A DNA stretch of 32,348 bases from Deinococcus marmoris DSM 12784 (lineage in GTDB: Bacteria; Deinococcota; Deinococci; Deinococcales; Deinococcaceae), in assembly GCF_000701405.1 (NCBI RefSeq), contig NZ_JNIV01000052.1, positions 1 through 32,348 on the forward strand, given 5' to 3'. The translations under genes and the position numbers were made by a program. Below, piece after piece: positions 1 to 10,200 of this stretch (within the stretch, counting starts at the first letter, position 1; each line of letters begins with the position of its first letter). The notes below the pieces were generated by a model. The model did not search any database. It saw only the letters and a program-made list of their open reading frames with translations, and had not been told where the DNA came from.

Positions 1-186
<186 letters not shown>

Positions 187-212
187 TTTCCTTCTGATTC
201 TCAATGCGTGGC

Positions 213-243
213 CTCAATCCGCCGGGTCCGAAGACCCATTGAG
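213..243 (-). other. Hairpin in the pre-23S leader
   Basis: On the minus strand CTCAAT and ATTGAG flank a perfect GGGTC-TTCG-GACCC hairpin with a UUCG tetraloop. It lies between the promoter and the mature 23S 5' end, so it is likely a leader or processing structure. The processing role is inferred; the pairing is seen directly. Confidence 0.6.
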
Positions 244-328
244 ATGGAGGTCAACGCAGGTTATTTCGCGTCTCTCTCGCTCTTTCACGCTCGGTTGTCA
301 TGCTTCCCGCCTCTCTCGAGGCTCAGAA

Positions 329-357
329 AAGATACAGGGCATTCCCGGAACTGTCAA
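329..357 (-). promoter_or_regulatory. 23S rRNA promoter
   Basis: Minus-strand TTGACA (352-357) is followed by a 17-base spacer and TATCTT (329-334). This is a near-consensus housekeeping promoter. Transcription would start at about 322, giving a leader of about 135 nt before the mature 23S 5' end. Confidence 0.8.
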
Positions 358-676
358 CCCCCCTCGCATTTGGCGTGTGCGGACTGACCCGATCAGAGCC
401 TGCATCGAACCAGAAAAAGCGTTGCTGACAGCTTTTTTCTTGATGCCTTTCTGGCCCGGATAAAGAGCGGGGGCCGCGCGAACGATTCACGCAGCCCGCC
501 CTTGCCCAGAAACCTTTGCCCAGAACAACTGGGAATCGCAGGCCAGTGTGGGAACTGCCGGTTCAAGTCTCAGATTGCCTCCCGTCCCGCATCTCCAGCA
601 TGTCGGCCACGTCAATGGGCGCGGCGACTCCCGCGCCCTTTCCCCCAGCGCCCGCCGGACGGCATGATGCTTGCCG
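358..676. other. Intergenic, no gene seen
   Basis: This lies between the rRNA promoter and the next plus-strand gene. The only structures noted are an AT-rich inverted repeat at 412-440 (AGAAAAAGC against GCTTTTTTCT) and a boxA-like minus-strand CGCTCTTTAT at about 463-472. The latter lies upstream of the mapped promoter, so it is probably not functional. The short open frames here look like chance frames in GC-rich DNA. Confidence 0.5.
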
Positions 677-1405
677 ATGACCGTCTTCCGCTTACTTCCC
701 CTACTGCTCCTGATGTCGTGCAGCCCCGCCTCCCACGCTTTCAAACTTGAAAAGGTAGTGTCCGGCGGCATGCTGTACACCGTGGCTGAGGTTGATCTGG
801 CAAAGGACCGGCTGGAACTGCACTGGCTCAATCCCACCACGGGCCAGCCCTACGCCAGCTTCTCGCAGGTGCAGGGCCGCCTGAAGAAGACGGGCCGCGA
901 GATGCTGTTCGCCACCAACAGCGGCATCTATGCGCCGGGGCTTCGGCCACTGGGGCTGCATGTGGAGGGCGGCAAAACCCTGGTGGGCATCAACAATGCG
1001 CGTTCCGGCGGCAACTTCGCGCTGCTGCCCAACGGGATTTTCTGGATCAGGGGAAAACAGGCAGGCGTGACGGAAACGGGGGCCTACCGCCGACTTGACC
1101 CGCAGCCGACGTTTGCCACACAGTCTGGCCCACTGTTGCTGGAAGGTGGAAAAGTGCATCCGGCCTTTAACAAGGGCAGCAGTTCTTTCAAGGTTCGCAG
1201 CGGCGTGGGCGTGTGCAAGGACGGACGGGTGCGCTTTGCGGTCAGTGCCGGACCCGTCAACTTCTACGCCTTTGCCGTGTTCTTCCGGGACCGCCTGAAC
1301 TGCCCGGACGCGCTGTATCTGGACGGCAGCATCAGCGCCTACGCGACGCCCGAGAACAACACCCAACTGGCGGACTTCGCGGGCATCTGGACGGTCAGCC
1401 GCTGA
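677..1405 (+). CDS. Phosphodiester glycosidase-like (NAGPA/DUF2233) lipoprotein
   Basis: 242 residues. Residues 1-15 form a short export signal with a rough lipobox (LMSC, Cys15), so the protein is probably exported and perhaps lipid-anchored. The rest matches the phosphodiester glycosidase (NAGPA, DUF2233) fold: NSGIY at 81-85, TQSGP at 149-153, RSGVGV at 174-179, and the C-terminal [10 protein letters not shown] block (209-218), where the family carries its Asp-Gly active-site motif. Family members cleave sugar phosphodiesters; the natural substrate here is unknown. I prefer ATG 677 to TTG 671 because it leads straight into the signal. No clear Shine-Dalgarno is seen. CATGAT at 663-668 could be a -10 box. 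Monocistronic; the next gene follows at short distance. Confidence 0.8.
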   Translation: MTVFRLLPLLLLMSCSPASHAFKLEKVVSGGMLYTVAEVDLAKDRLELHWLNPTTGQPYASFSQVQGRLKKTGREMLFATNSGIYAPGLRPLGLHVEGGKTLVGINNARSGGNFALLPNGIFWIRGKQAGVTETGAYRRLDPQPTFATQSGPLLLEGGKVHPAFNKGSSSFKVRSGVGVCKDGRVRFAVSAGPVNFYAFAVFFRDRLNCPDALYLDGSISAYATPENNTQLADFAGIWTVSR

Positions 1406-1452
1406 ACCCGATGGCATGAACTTCCGCTCAGGCGCGCCCCCTGGACCAGTGC

Positions 1453-1458
1453 TACGCT
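1453..1458 (+). promoter_or_regulatory. Leaderless -10 box (TACGCT)
   Basis: TACGCT ends 5 bases before ATG 1464 and there is no Shine-Dalgarno. This is the TANNNT-plus-ATG arrangement of leaderless Deinococcus genes. It decides the start of the next CDS in favour of 1464 over the upstream in-frame ATG 1416. Confidence 0.65.
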
Positions 1459-1463
1459 CCTAT

Positions 1464-2420
1464 ATGCCCACACCTGATCTGACGCCAGAGGCTTTCGCCC
1501 GCGCCCGCGCTTTTTTGGAGGAAGAAGGAAGGCCGCTGGACACCGCCCGTTTCCGCCACGCCTTCGAAGGTGCTGCGGTGACTGGGGCGCTGGATGCCCT
1601 GCGCGCCTCCCAGAACGAGGACGGCGGCTTCGGGCGGGCGCTGGAGCCGGATTGCCGCGCCCCGGACAGCAGCGTGCTGGCCACCATGATGGCCCTGCGC
1701 GTACTGCACGAACTGGATGTGCCAGCGGACGAGCCACTCTTAACTGAAATCGTGGGCTGGCTACACGCCCATCTCCATACCGATCTGGACGGCAGCGTGT
1801 GGCCCTTTCTGCCTGTACAGGCCGAGGCATACCCACACGCGCCGTGGTGGAACCAATCGAAGCCGGGCGAACTGGCCCAGACCTTCGGCGGCTTCCGGGT
1901 CAATCCGCGCGCCGAGATCGTGGGGCGGCTGTGGCACTGGCCGGGGCTGCTGCCGGGAGGTCTGATGGCGCAACTGACTCTTGAAACGCGGGACGCCCTG
2001 CTGGCCGGACTGGAAGATGGCGACGTGAACGGCCACGCGGTAGCGGCAGTCTTTGCCGGAGCGCTGGCCATTGCCGACGATCACCGCCTGCCCGTGCTGG
2101 AATATCTGGCCGACGTCCTGCCGGGCCGCGTTCAGGCCGCGCCTGACGACTTCGCTGGATACGGTCTGAACCCGCTGATGGTGGCTCCCACGCCGCAGCA
2201 TCCGCTGGCGCACGCACTGGAGGAACCGCTGAGCGCCGCGCTGATGCACCTGATCGAATCCCAATCAGAGGACGGCTCCTGGGGACCGAGTTGGAACTGG
2301 TTTGGGCAATTTCCTGAAGAGTGGCCCCAGGCGGAGGCCGAGTGGCGCAGTGCCCTGACCCTGGACGCCCTGCTGGCGCTGAGGGCCTGGGGACGGCTGA
2401 CGGAGCGGCTGACGGAGTAG
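1464..2420 (+). CDS. Prenyltransferase/squalene cyclase-like alpha-alpha barrel protein
   Basis: 318 residues, almost wholly helical, with no signal peptide. It carries two QW-like motifs typical of the terpenoid-cyclase/prenyltransferase alpha-alpha barrel: QNEDGGFG at 50-57, and SQSEDGSWG about 55 residues from the C-terminus followed by a Trp-rich loop. The DxDD motif of true squalene/hopene cyclases is not seen, so cyclase activity should not be assumed. Proteins of this type are usually annotated only as hypothetical. The start is set by the leaderless -10 box just upstream. The gene converges on yidC, and the terminator at 2466-2498 sits between them. Confidence 0.7.
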   Translation: MPTPDLTPEAFARARAFLEEEGRPLDTARFRHAFEGAAVTGALDALRASQNEDGGFGRALEPDCRAPDSSVLATMMALRVLHELDVPADEPLLTEIVGWLHAHLHTDLDGSVWPFLPVQAEAYPHAPWWNQSKPGELAQTFGGFRVNPRAEIVGRLWHWPGLLPGGLMAQLTLETRDALLAGLEDGDVNGHAVAAVFAGALAIADDHRLPVLEYLADVLPGRVQAAPDDFAGYGLNPLMVAPTPQHPLAHALEEPLSAALMHLIESQSEDGSWGPSWNWFGQFPEEWPQAEAEWRSALTLDALLALRAWGRLTERLTE

Positions 2421-2465
2421 ATCATCACAGACTCCACAACTGCATACGGATACATACGGAACATC

Positions 2466-2498
2466 AAAAAGCCGCCTCACCATCACGGTGGGGCGGCT
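2466..2498 (-). terminator. Terminator of the rpmH-yidC unit
   Basis: AGCCGCC (2470-2476) pairs with GGCGGCT (2492-2498). On the minus strand the stem is followed by a T run (2466-2470), so it ends transcription from yidC. In the plus direction the T tract is poor, so it is at best a weak terminator for the gene ending at 2420. Confidence 0.85.
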
Positions 2499-2513
2499 CT
2501 ATCACTGGCACGC

Positions 2514-4195
<1,682 letters not shown>

Positions 4196-4196
<1 letters not shown>

Positions 4197-4591
4197 CAGG
4201 ATACGCGTCTCTTTTTAGGGGTGGGGGAAGGGCTTTTCCGGGGGACAGGCGGCGTTGGAAGGGCCGGGGGCGGAGCAGTGCTTGATTCAGGAGCGGTACT
4301 TGATTCAGAAGCGGTGATGATTTCAGATGTGCTGCCAGCTCCACCAGAGTGACGGCGCGCCGGAAAGTGGTCCGGCACCGGATCGTAGCCCCCCGGCACC
4401 AGCGGATTGCATCGGGCCACCCGCCACGTCGCCAGCCAGCCCCCCTTGACCGCGCCGTGCAGGGCAATGGCCTGAGCGGCGTACTCCGAGCAGGTGGGCG
4501 AGAAGCGGCAGGTGGGCACCGGCTTGCGCGGCGACAGCACCCGCTGGTAATACCGCACCGCGCCCACCAGCCCGCGTGAAGCGAGGCTCAT
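4196..4591 (-). CDS. yidD: Membrane insertion efficiency factor YidD
   Basis: 131 residues. YidD is a small peripheral membrane protein that assists insertion with YidC. The hallmark blocks are present: [11 protein letters not shown] at 28-38 and RCNPL at 60-64, followed by GGYDPVP. The family is usually 70-100 residues. Here a low-complexity Ser/Ala/Pro tail of about 50 residues follows from about residue 82. The start overlaps the rnpA stop by ATGA and the stop overlaps the yidC start, so all three are probably translated in a coupled way. Confidence 0.93.
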
Positions 4592-5037
4592 GGGCGGTCC
4601 TTGGGCGGGGGAGGTGCAACAGGAGGCACGCGCTCAGGTACGCGCCCCGACTGCCGGGGGTTCCCGGACCTGCCGCCACCGCGTTTCCCCTGACCCGGCG
4701 CTCTGGCAATGGCCCGGGCCAGCGCCGTCTGCAAGTCGGCGAACGACACCGTCAGCACACCCGGATTGGGCAGCAGAATCGCGCGGCATGGGGGCAGACC
4801 GCCGGGCAGCGTTCGCAACGCCTCGCGCACGCGGCGGCGCACGCGGTTGCGGTCCACAGCACGTTTCAATGTCTTCTTGGACACCACGATGCCCATGATG
4901 GCGCGCGGCTGCCACGCTTCGCCGTAACGCGGACGGTATTCGGTCAGGCGCAGGGTAAACAGCGGGTCGCGCACCACCACGCCGTGGTTGCGGACCTTGC
5001 GGAATTCGCGGTCACCACGCAAAGAATCCAGCGCCAC
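4588..5037 (-). CDS. rnpA: Ribonuclease P protein component
   Basis: 149 residues; the basic protein subunit that binds the RNase P RNA and helps process pre-tRNA 5' ends. The RNR signature [15 protein letters not shown] is at 60-74, preceded by the GIVVSKK strand at 49-55. The tail from about residue 110 is rich in Gly, Arg and Pro, probably disordered, and longer than in most RnpA. The start is a GTG at 5037 with no clear Shine-Dalgarno. The in-frame TTG at 5022, giving Leu-Arg-Gly-Asp, is an alternative close to the usual RnpA N-terminus. It lies about 70 bases downstream of rpmH and is probably cotranscribed with it. Confidence 0.93.
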   Translation of the reverse strand: MALDSLRGDREFRKVRNHGVVVRDPLFTLRLTEYRPRYGEAWQPRAIMGIVVSKKTLKRAVDRNRVRRRVREALRTLPGGLPPCRAILLPNPGVLTVSFADLQTALARAIARAPGQGKRGGGRSGNPRQSGRVPERVPPVAPPPPKDRP

Positions 5038-5107
5038 CGGACGGCGGGGCCGTGCCTGCGTGGCGCTGGACTGTTCTTCGTGGGCGATAGAAAACCGCTC
5101 CCCTCGA

Positions 5108-5251
5108 CTACTCGTCGGCGACGGTTAGCTGCTGGCGGCCCTTGGCACGGCGGCGCGCGATGATGTTGCGGCCAGCCTTGGTTTTCATGCGGGCGCGGAA
5201 ACCGTGGGTCTTGGCGCGCTTGCGGACGTTGGGTTGATAGGTACGCTTCAT
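5108..5251 (-). CDS. rpmH: 50S ribosomal protein L34
   Basis: 47 residues. It starts [19 protein letters not shown] and continues [19 protein letters not shown], the conserved L34 sequence. ATG 5251 is preceded by AAGGAG at good spacing, so the longer open frame reaching 5377 is not used. First gene of the rpmH-rnpA-yidD-yidC unit. dnaA, which adjoins rpmH in many bacteria, is not here, and no DnaA-box cluster was seen upstream. Confidence 0.97.
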   Translation of the reverse strand: MKRTYQPNVRKRAKTHGFRARMKTKAGRNIIARRRAKGRQQLTVADE

Positions 5252-5367
5252 GGTCGTTCTCCTTCCAGGTGGCCCACCCGGTCCTGTCGTGGGGGCGGCC
5301 AGTTCTGCGTGGATTGCCCTGATCAAAGCAGCAGATCCCGCCCCCGCTTCGGGAGGCAAACTGGAGA

Positions 5368-5376
5368 AGTGTAGCA
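5368..5376 (-). promoter_or_regulatory. rpmH extended -10 promoter
   Basis: The minus strand reads TG-c-TACACT, an extended -10 box with TACACT at 5368-5373. No good -35 is visible. Transcription would begin near 5361, leaving a leader of about 110 nt before rpmH. Confidence 0.6.
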
Positions 5377-5480
5377 CGCCGGAACGAGCGGAGAAAAGAG
5401 GAGAGAGTAGGGAGCGGGGGCAGGGCGCACTACGGCTGTTACGTCAGTCCTGAATGCGGGTGTGAAGTTGGCATTCGGAC

Positions 5481-5503
5481 GGCCTTTCGGGGAAGAAAGG
5501 GCC
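5481..5503. other. Imperfect hairpin between rpmH and marR
   Basis: GGCCTTTC (5481-5488) pairs with GAAAGGGCC, with one bulged base. No T run follows on either strand, so it is not a standard terminator. It lies between the divergent rpmH and marR promoters. Function unknown. Confidence 0.4.
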
Positions 5504-5533
5504 GAACGTTACTCATTAAAGTGGCCCAGCGGT

Positions 5534-5539
5534 TACAAT
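5534..5539 (+). promoter_or_regulatory. marR -10 box (TACAAT)
   Basis: TACAAT lies 9 bases before a small ATG-led frame at 5549 and 50 bases before marR. No convincing -35 is seen at 17 bases. Confidence 0.5.
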
Positions 5540-5548
5540 TTTCACCGT

Positions 5549-5593
5549 ATGAACTCCCAGGCCATCCAGAGAACCCGGAACGATGTTCAATGA
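5549..5593 (+). CDS. Possible 14-codon upstream ORF of marR
   Basis: ATG 5549 opens a 14-codon frame (MNSQAIQRTRNDVQ). Its TGA stop at 5591-5593 overlaps the marR ATG at 5590 in an ATGA junction. It begins just downstream of the TACAAT box, so the transcript would be nearly leaderless at this ATG. If translated it would couple ribosomes into marR, which itself has no Shine-Dalgarno. Speculative: the reading frame and overlap are seen, translation is not. Confidence 0.3.
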   Translation: MNSQAIQRTRNDVQ

Positions 5594-6162
5594 CCCAGGC
5601 TGCGATTGGCGAGCAGGACAGACCCCTCAAGGACACGGCGAACTTGCTTAACCGGATTGAGCAGGACTGGCAACGCGTGCGGCCAGAGCTGGACGCCGCC
5701 CCCATGCTGACCGGGCTATTGCTGGACCGGCTGGGCAACGCCTTCGCGCGGCATATCGAGCAGACCTACAGCGACGAGGGCATCAATTCCTCCAACTGGG
5801 ACCTGCTGCTGACACTGCTGCGTTCCGCGCCGCCGCAGGGGCTGACGCACACCGAGCTAAGCGAGCTGACGGCCATTTCCGGACCGTCCATGACCAACCG
5901 GGTCACGCGGCTGCTGGACAAGGGACTGGTGGAGCGGGTGGTCAGTGAGAAAGACCGCCGCTCGGCGCTGGTGCGTCTGACGCCGCAGGGCCGAGAACTG
6001 GTGGAGCGCCTGCTGCCCCAGCACATCCAGCGCGAGCAGCAGGCCCTGAGCGTGCTGAGCGACGAGGAGTTGACCATATTGACCGGAATTGCCATGAAAC
6101 TGGTGGGCCACCTGGAAGTGGGCACAGCAGGACAGGAAGCGGGCGCGCGAGCCGACACCTGA
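5590..6162 (+). CDS. MarR-family transcriptional regulator
   Basis: 190 residues. Winged-helix MarR fold: a dimerising N-terminal helix region (about 20-55), recognition helix around LSELTAISGPSMTNRVTRLLDKGLVERV, wing residues EKDRRSALVRLTPQG, and a C-terminal dimer helix pair. MarR proteins are usually homodimeric, ligand-responsive repressors. The ligand is not predictable, though the position just ahead of gcl allows a role in the glyoxylate genes. The start at 5590 is chosen because conserved MarR sequence begins soon after and because of the ATGA junction with the small upstream frame. An in-frame GTG at 5521 lies before the -10 box and is rejected. A terminator follows. Confidence 0.88.
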   Translation: MTQAAIGEQDRPLKDTANLLNRIEQDWQRVRPELDAAPMLTGLLLDRLGNAFARHIEQTYSDEGINSSNWDLLLTLLRSAPPQGLTHTELSELTAISGPSMTNRVTRLLDKGLVERVVSEKDRRSALVRLTPQGRELVERLLPQHIQREQQALSVLSDEELTILTGIAMKLVGHLEVGTAGQEAGARADT

Positions 6163-6209
6163 GAGCCTGACCCCACAGAATAAGCCACACAGAACAGACG
6201 AAAAAAGAA

Positions 6210-6246
6210 GCAGCCCCGCCGATGGAATGGGGGCTGCATTTTCGTT
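6210..6246 (+). terminator. marR terminator
   Basis: GCAGCCCC (6210-6217) pairs with GGGGCTGC (6230-6237), followed by ATTTTC. An A run precedes the stem, so it may act in both directions. It separates marR from gcl. Confidence 0.8.
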
Positions 6247-6294
6247 GTCACCCTCTGGAACCTGCGCCTCCTGTCGAATATTCCAATCCCCGCT

Positions 6295-6311
6295 TGACGT
6301 CCCAGACGTCA
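6295..6311. promoter_or_regulatory. Palindrome upstream of gcl (TGACGTC-N3-GACGTCA)
   Basis: A perfect 17-base palindrome, TGACGTC-cca-GACGTCA, lies about 60 bases upstream of the gcl -35. It has operator geometry. A further inverted repeat, CCTAT-tttt-ATAGG, lies at 6338-6351. Regulator unknown; MarR or IclR are local candidates. Confidence 0.45.
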
Positions 6312-6371
6312 GCATTTCCCCCTCCATAATCTTCTTCCCTATTTTTATAGGATAAAATTCATTCCCATAGA

Positions 6372-6400
6372 TTGACAAATAGACGTCTAAGTTTTACGCT
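6372..6400 (+). promoter_or_regulatory. gcl promoter
   Basis: TTGACA (6372-6377), a 17-base spacer, then TACGCT (6395-6400). The spacer contains the 13-base motif shared with two other purine/glyoxylate promoters. The leader to ATG 6432 would be about 25 nt and carries AGGAGG. Confidence 0.8.
6380..6392 (+). promoter_or_regulatory. Shared operator-like motif, gcl copy
   Basis: TAGACGTCTAAGT sits between the -35 and -10 boxes of gcl. The same motif, differing at two central positions, occurs at 16329-16341 and on the minus strand at 28465-28477. Bound factor here would block RNA polymerase. The IclR protein at 15456 is the best local candidate; this is inference. Confidence 0.55.
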
Positions 6401-6431
6401 GTGGTCAACAAGCACACAGGAGGCAAGGCGT

Positions 6432-8206
<1,775 letters not shown>

Positions 8207-8207
<1 letters not shown>

Positions 8208-8271
8208 AGGTCTGAGGGTCTAAGCGCCACCTCTTTTTCCTTAGACCCTTCGACTCTCAGACCCTTAGACG
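8207..8271. repeat. Heptamer-type inverted repeat, gcl-hyi gap
   Basis: GGTCTGAGGGTCTAAG (8209-8224) is answered by CTTAGACCC and CTCAGACC (8240-8263), then a further CTTAGAC. The array is built from units close to GTCTAAG/CTTAGAC and can fold back on itself. A related array lies at 9084-9166. The units resemble half of the shared operator motif. Confidence 0.7.
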
Positions 8272-8299
8272 GTGCGAAGCGCCCCTCCGAAGGAGTTTT

Positions 8300-9091
8300 A
8301 TGCCCAAATACGCTGCCAACCTCACCATGTTGTTTCAGGAACACGACTTCCTAGACCGCTTCGACGCGGCGGGCAAGGCCGGGTTCAAGTTCATCGAGTA
8401 CATGTTCCCCTACCCCTATGACGCTGCCGAATTGCGCGCCAAGCTGGATCAGAACGGGCAGACGCAGGCGCTGTTCAACCTGCCTGCGGGTGACTGGCCC
8501 GGCGGAGACCGTGGCATTGCCGTTCAACCCAGCCGTCAGGACGAGTTCCGCGCGGGCGTCCAGAAAGCTGTGACCTACGCTGACGTGCTGTACAAGGGCG
8601 TGCAGGGGCCGAAGCTGGTCAACGTTCTCGTCGGGAAGGCCGAAGGCGACGAGGCCACCACGCGCAAAACAGTTGTGGGCAACTTGCAGTACGCCGCCGA
8701 CAAGCTGGGCGACGCGGGCCTGACCCTGATCATCGAGCCGCTGAACCCTTACGACGTACCGGGCTTTTACCTGTACGGCACGCAGAACACCCTCGATCTG
8801 ATCGACGAAATCGGGCGCGACAACGTGAAATTGCAGTATGACTTCTACCACATGCAGCGCGTGGAAGGCCGCCTGACCGAGACCGTGCGCGCCAATCTGG
8901 ACCGCATCGCCCACATCCAACTGGCCGACGTGCCGGGCCGTCACCAGCCGGGAACCGGGGAGATCAATTACCCCTTCCTGCTGGCCGAGCTGGACCGCTT
9001 GGGCTACGGGGGCTACGTGGGACTGGAATACATCCCCGAGGGCCGCACCGAGGACACGTTGGGCTGGCTCAAAGAGTTGCAGCAGGTCTAA
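8300..9091 (+). CDS. hyi: Hydroxypyruvate isomerase
   Basis: 263 residues; the family is about 258-260. It interconverts hydroxypyruvate and tartronate semialdehyde, next to Gcl in the glycerate pathway. TIM-barrel of the xylose-isomerase-like AP endonuclease 2 family. Diagnostic segments are ANLTMLFQEHDFLDRF near the N-terminus, LPAGDWPGGDRGIA, LIIEPLNPYDVPGF, LQYDFYHMQRVEG and PGTGEINYPFL. The Glu, Asp and His residues in the central blocks are the expected metal ligands. Strong AAGGAG upstream of ATG 8300. Flanked on both sides by related inverted-repeat arrays. Confidence 0.95.
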   Translation: MPKYAANLTMLFQEHDFLDRFDAAGKAGFKFIEYMFPYPYDAAELRAKLDQNGQTQALFNLPAGDWPGGDRGIAVQPSRQDEFRAGVQKAVTYADVLYKGVQGPKLVNVLVGKAEGDEATTRKTVVGNLQYAADKLGDAGLTLIIEPLNPYDVPGFYLYGTQNTLDLIDEIGRDNVKLQYDFYHMQRVEGRLTETVRANLDRIAHIQLADVPGRHQPGTGEINYPFLLAELDRLGYGGYVGLEYIPEGRTEDTLGWLKELQQV

Positions 9092-9166
9092 GGGTCAAGG
9101 GTCTGAGAGTCTAAGAACGACAAGAAATCTCTTCCTTAGACCCTTGACCCTCAGACTCTTAGACTG
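9084..9166. repeat. Heptamer-type inverted repeat, hyi-glxR gap
   Basis: Tandem units GGTCTAA, GGGTCAA, GGGTCTGA and GAGTCTAAG (9085-9115) are mirrored by CTTAGACC, CTTGACC, CTCAGACT and CTTAGAC (9135-9164). The left arm starts inside the hyi stop codon region. It is the same repeat family as 8207-8271 and would form a long imperfect hairpin in the mRNA between hyi and glxR. Confidence 0.75.
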
Positions 9167-9207
9167 CCGATTTCCAATCCCACACACAATCAAAGGAGGC
9201 CACCAAC

Positions 9208-10095
9208 ATGGCACAGAAAGAAACCATCGGCTTTATCGGCCTGGGCATCATGGGCAAACCTATGGCACTGAATCTGATCAAGGCCGGATTCTCAGTCGTC
9301 GTCAACAACCGCACGCCCGAAGTGATGGACGAACTGGTCAAGGCGGGCGCGAAAGCGGCCCATAGCGCCAAAGAAGTGGCCGAGCAGAGCGACATCATCA
9401 TCACCATGCTCCCCGATTCGCCGCAGGTGGAGGAAGTTGCGCTGGGTGAAGGCGGCGTCATTGAGGGCATCAGGAATGGTGCGCTGTTCATTGACATGAG
9501 CAGCATCTCGCCCAACACCTCGCGTAAGGTTCAGAAGGAACTGTCGGCCAGGGGTGCGGACGCGCTGGACGCTCCTGTTTCCGGCGGACAGGTGGGCGCG
9601 GAAGGCGCAACCCTGAGCATCATGGTGGGCGGCAGCGAGGAGTCCTTTAACCGCGCCAAGCCCGTGTTTGAAGCCGTGGGCAAGAACATCGTCTACATCG
9701 GTGGCCCCGGCGCTGGACAGGTCACCAAGATCGCCAACCAGATCGTCGTGGGCCTGACCATCCAGGCCGTCTCCGAGGCGCTGACACTGGCGAAGAAGTC
9801 CGGTGTGGACGTGGGCAAGGTGCGCGAGGCGCTGCTGGGCGGCTTTGCCCAGAGCCGCATTCTGGACCTGCACGGGCAGCGCATTCTGGACGGCAACTTC
9901 AAGCCGGGCTTCCGCATCAACCTGCACCGCAAGGATCTGCGTCTGGCGCTGGAAACAGGCCGTGAGGCGGGCGTGCCACTGTTTGCCACGGGCGTCGCCG
10001 CCAACATCATGGACGCCATGATCGCGCAGGGCGACGGCGACCTGGATCATTCCGGCATGGCCAAGTTCTACGCCGAGATGAGCGGCCTGGAATAA
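9208..10095 (+). CDS. glxR: Tartronate semialdehyde reductase (2-hydroxy-3-oxopropionate reductase)
   Basis: 295 residues; GlxR/GarR are about 292-294. It reduces tartronate semialdehyde to D-glycerate with NAD(P)H. Beta-hydroxyacid dehydrogenase family: N-terminal Rossmann motif GFIGLGIMGKPMA (8-20), substrate-binding DAPVSGGQVGAEGA (121-134), and catalytic Lys174 in GAGQVTKIANQ. Start supported by AAAGGAGG upstream. Last gene of the gcl unit; a strong terminator follows. glxR is used rather than garR because of the link to gcl and hyi. Confidence 0.95.
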   Translation: MAQKETIGFIGLGIMGKPMALNLIKAGFSVVVNNRTPEVMDELVKAGAKAAHSAKEVAEQSDIIITMLPDSPQVEEVALGEGGVIEGIRNGALFIDMSSISPNTSRKVQKELSARGADALDAPVSGGQVGAEGATLSIMVGGSEESFNRAKPVFEAVGKNIVYIGGPGAGQVTKIANQIVVGLTIQAVSEALTLAKKSGVDVGKVREALLGGFAQSRILDLHGQRILDGNFKPGFRINLHRKDLRLALETGREAGVPLFATGVAANIMDAMIAQGDGDLDHSGMAKFYAEMSGLE

Positions 10096-10110
10096 AGTAG
10101 CCACACCCCC

Positions 10111-10157
10111 AGCGGGACGCAGCGAACGCCTTTTTGCGTCCTGCGTCCCGCTTTTTC
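10111..10157 (+). terminator. Terminator after glxR
   Basis: AGCGGGACGCAG (10111-10122) pairs with CTGCGTCCCGCT (10141-10152), followed by a T run. It separates the gcl operon from the glycerate kinase gene, which may therefore depend on its own weak promoter or on readthrough. Confidence 0.88.
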
Positions 10158-10200
10158 TTGCCTTTTTGACGCTTCTCTCCAGACCCAGAAGGAACCTGCC

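Noticed and set aside
463..472. boxA antitermination site for the rRNA (CGCTCTTTAT, minus strand)
   Set aside because: It lies upstream of the mapped 23S promoter and would not be in the transcript unless a further promoter exists.
5252..5548. Origin of replication next to rpmH
   Set aside because: No dnaA gene, no cluster of DnaA boxes and no AT-rich unwinding stretch is seen.
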